Source: Tabrizicola soli
GTDB taxonomy: Bacteria; Pseudomonadota; Alphaproteobacteria; Rhodobacterales; Rhodobacteraceae
DNA length: 64,000 bases
Assembly (NCBI RefSeq): GCF_015999335.1
Contig: NZ_JAEACP010000009.1
Coordinates: 1-64,000, forward strand
Direction: 5' to 3'
Position numbers and translations under genes: made by a program. The notes beneath the pieces were generated by a model. It made no database searches, was not told the origin of the DNA, and worked only from the letters and a program-made list of their open reading frames with translations. Position 1 is the stretch's first letter; every line of letters starts with the position of its first letter. Positions 62,772-64,000 of the stretch are shown one piece after another.

Positions 62772-63758
62772 TCAGGCTTTCTTCAGGTTCTTGGCCGAAG
62801 CCTTGATCGCCGCATATTGCCCCGAACGCCGGAAGCGCCAGAGATATTCCGGCAGCACGGCCTCCATCGCGACAGGGGCGATCCCCAACTCGGCAAAGCC
62901 CTTCGCGCCGGGCGAGACCACGTTGTCGCGCCGCAGGTTCCGCACCTGGTCGACGGTCAGCATCTTGTTCTCGACCAGGCCCAGCGTCACCGCCTGCACC
63001 GCGTCGAAGGCAAAACCGATGACGCTGGCGAGGAAGAAGGGGATGTTGACCACCGCCCGACGGCGCTGGATCACCTCGAGCATCCGGTCCATCAGGCCGC
63101 GGAACGTGTCGACCTCCGGCCCGCCAAGCTCATAGACGCCGGGAGCGGCCTCGCCCAGCACGCCCTTGACGGCCGCGCGGGCGACGTCATCGACATGGAC
63201 CGGCTGGAACCGCGTATCCGCGCCGACGACCGGCAGGATCGGACCCACCCGGGTCATTCCGGCGAAACGGTTGAAGAACTGGTCCTCGGTCCCGAATATC
63301 ACCGAGGGGCGCAGGATCACCGCATTGGGGAAAGCCGCCAGCACGGCCGCCTCGCCCTCGCCCTTGGTGCGGGCATAGGTGCTATCCGACCCCTTGTCGG
63401 CCCCGATGGCCGAGACATGGACCAGATCCCCCACCCCTTCCGCCGCGGCGATCCGGGCGATCCGGCCCGCGCCTTCGGTCTGCACCGCGGCAAAGGTGTT
63501 CTTGCCCGAGCGGACCATGACGCCGACGCAGTTCACCACCGCATCAGCGCCGCGCAGCGCCGCGCGGACGCTGGCATCGTCGCGGATGTTGCAGGCGATC
63601 GGCTCGACCTGGCCGACGACGCCGTAGGGGCGGACGAACAGGGCCTCGTTCGGCCGCCGCACCGCCACCCGCACCCGCCAGCCCTCTTTCGCCATGCGGC
63701 GCGCGATGTAGCGGCCGACAAAGCCCGAACCGCCGAAGATGGTGACAAGCTTGCTCAT
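62772..63758 (-). CDS. NDUFA9-like NAD(P)-binding protein (complex I-associated SDR)
   Basis: About 328 residues, atypical short-chain dehydrogenase/epimerase fold. Nucleotide-binding [19 protein letters not shown] at the N-terminus; HVSAIGAD and YARTKGEGE replace the usual YxxxK active site arrangement. This matches the alphaproteobacterial group related to the NDUFA9 subunit of respiratory complex I, thought to bind NADPH structurally. ATG 63758 ([10 protein letters not shown]); the longer open frame has no homology. The upstream gap has a CCCCCGG-CA-CCGGGGG repeat at 63812-63827. Confidence 0.87.
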   Translation of the reverse strand: MSKLVTIFGGSGFVGRYIARRMAKEGWRVRVAVRRPNEALFVRPYGVVGQVEPIACNIRDDASVRAALRGADAVVNCVGVMVRSGKNTFAAVQTEGAGRIARIAAAEGVGDLVHVSAIGADKGSDSTYARTKGEGEAAVLAAFPNAVILRPSVIFGTEDQFFNRFAGMTRVGPILPVVGADTRFQPVHVDDVARAAVKGVLGEAAPGVYELGGPEVDTFRGLMDRMLEVIQRRRAVVNIPFFLASVIGFAFDAVQAVTLGLVENKMLTVDQVRNLRRDNVVSPGAKGFAELGIAPVAMEAVLPEYLWRFRRSGQYAAIKASAKNLKKA

Positions 63759-63872
63759 GTGCGCACCCCTGCGAAAGCGCCGAAAAGACACCGGAACCTT
63801 CCGGATCAATACCCCCGGCACCGGGGGCGGGCAAGGCGAAAGCGGCATTGCATTTTTTCCATTCGGGGGCCG

Positions 63873-63901
63873 TTGACTCTGCCGGAAGGGGCCGCTACAT
63901 C
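63873..63901 (+). promoter_or_regulatory. Promoter of tRNA-Leu
   Basis: TTGACT (63873-63878), 17 bp, TACATC (63896-63901), placing the start a few bases before the tRNA at 63916. Confidence 0.65.
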
Positions 63902-63915
63902 GCCCTCACGACATC

Positions 63916-64000
63916 GCCCAGATGGCGGAATTGGTAGACGCGCTGGTTTCAGGTACCAGTGCCGCAAGGCGTGGAGGTTCGAGTCCTCTTCTGGGCACCA
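63916..64000 (+). tRNA. tRNA-Leu (anticodon CAG)
   Basis: 85 bases with encoded CCA. The acceptor GCCCAGA pairs with TCTGGGC. The anticodon stem CTGGT/ACCAG holds loop TTCAGGT with CAG at 63950-63952. A variable arm with GCCGCAAGGC and T-arm GGTTCGAGTCC follow, as in class II leucine tRNAs. It ends exactly at the window edge and is complete. Confidence 0.95.

Noticed and set aside
1-64000. Mobile elements, CRISPR arrays, prophage or plasmid origin
   Set aside because: No transposase, integrase, spaced repeat array, phage structural gene or replication gene was found in any frame.

Overview
The window reads as a chromosomal segment of a GC-rich alphaproteobacterium of the Rhodobacteraceae/Paracoccaceae type (Paracoccus- or Rhodobacter-like). 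The clues are a petP-petR pair, the order dxs-ispA-xseB-deacetylase, an fzlA cell-division gene, gltD/gltB separated by a small exported protein, and a recurrent hairpin plus AGTATTTT/ATATTT leader element. No insertion sequence, phage gene, CRISPR array or replication origin was seen. No gene-free stretch exceeds 300 bases.

Left housekeeping part (1-11.2 kb): a frameshifted SARP-type regulator, ubiG, a proline iminopeptidase, a degenerate receiver protein beside a Crp/Fnr regulator, the isoprenoid operon (dxs, ispA, xseB, histone-deacetylase-like hydrolase), petR/petP and ilvE.

First catabolic region (11.2-24 kb): a Tat-exported peptide-type binding protein heads an operon with a D-lactate-dehydrogenase-like flavoprotein and a HisC-type aminotransferase. 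A LysR regulator and a VanAB-like Rieske oxygenase/reductase pair follow. A Dpp-type transporter operon (two permeases, one fused double ATPase) ends in an M14-type deacylase and is divergent from a HutC-type GntR regulator. Three AT-rich inverted repeats sharing ATTATGT lie in front of the three transcription units and suggest one regulon.

Second region (24-32.3 kb): a ProXVW-type betaine/choline ABC system with a fused double permease, a choline-kinase-like phosphotransferase and a dimethylglycine-dehydrogenase-like enzyme form one overlapping operon. It is divergent from a DeoR regulator.

Third region (32.4-49.4 kb), the most interesting: a molybdenum hydroxylase (FAD subunit plus fused [2Fe-2S]/Mo subunit), a 6-hydroxynicotinate-reductase homologue, an ApbE-like UPF0280 protein, a tandem pair of DUF1185 proteins, a 7Fe ferredoxin with its NADP reductase, a GlxA/AraC regulator, a Pot-type ABC transporter, an enamidase-like amidohydrolase, a NicR-like MarR regulator and a non-pyrrolysine MttB-type methyltransferase. 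Five copies of an 18-bp palindrome (consensus TCATTCGTATRCWAATGA) lie on the promoters of five units. This looks like a complete, MarR-controlled reductive route for nicotinate or an N-methylated pyridine carboxylate (for example trigonelline): hydroxylation, ferredoxin-dependent ring reduction, then hydrolytic ring opening.

Right housekeeping part (49.4-64 kb): a GAF-PAS-HWE kinase with a stand-alone receiver, an OhrR regulator, queG, fzlA, mtgA, the glutamate synthase operon (gltD, exported protein, gltB) with four 11-bp-phased repeats inside it, uppP, an NDUFA9-like protein and a complete tRNA-Leu(CAG) ending at the last base.
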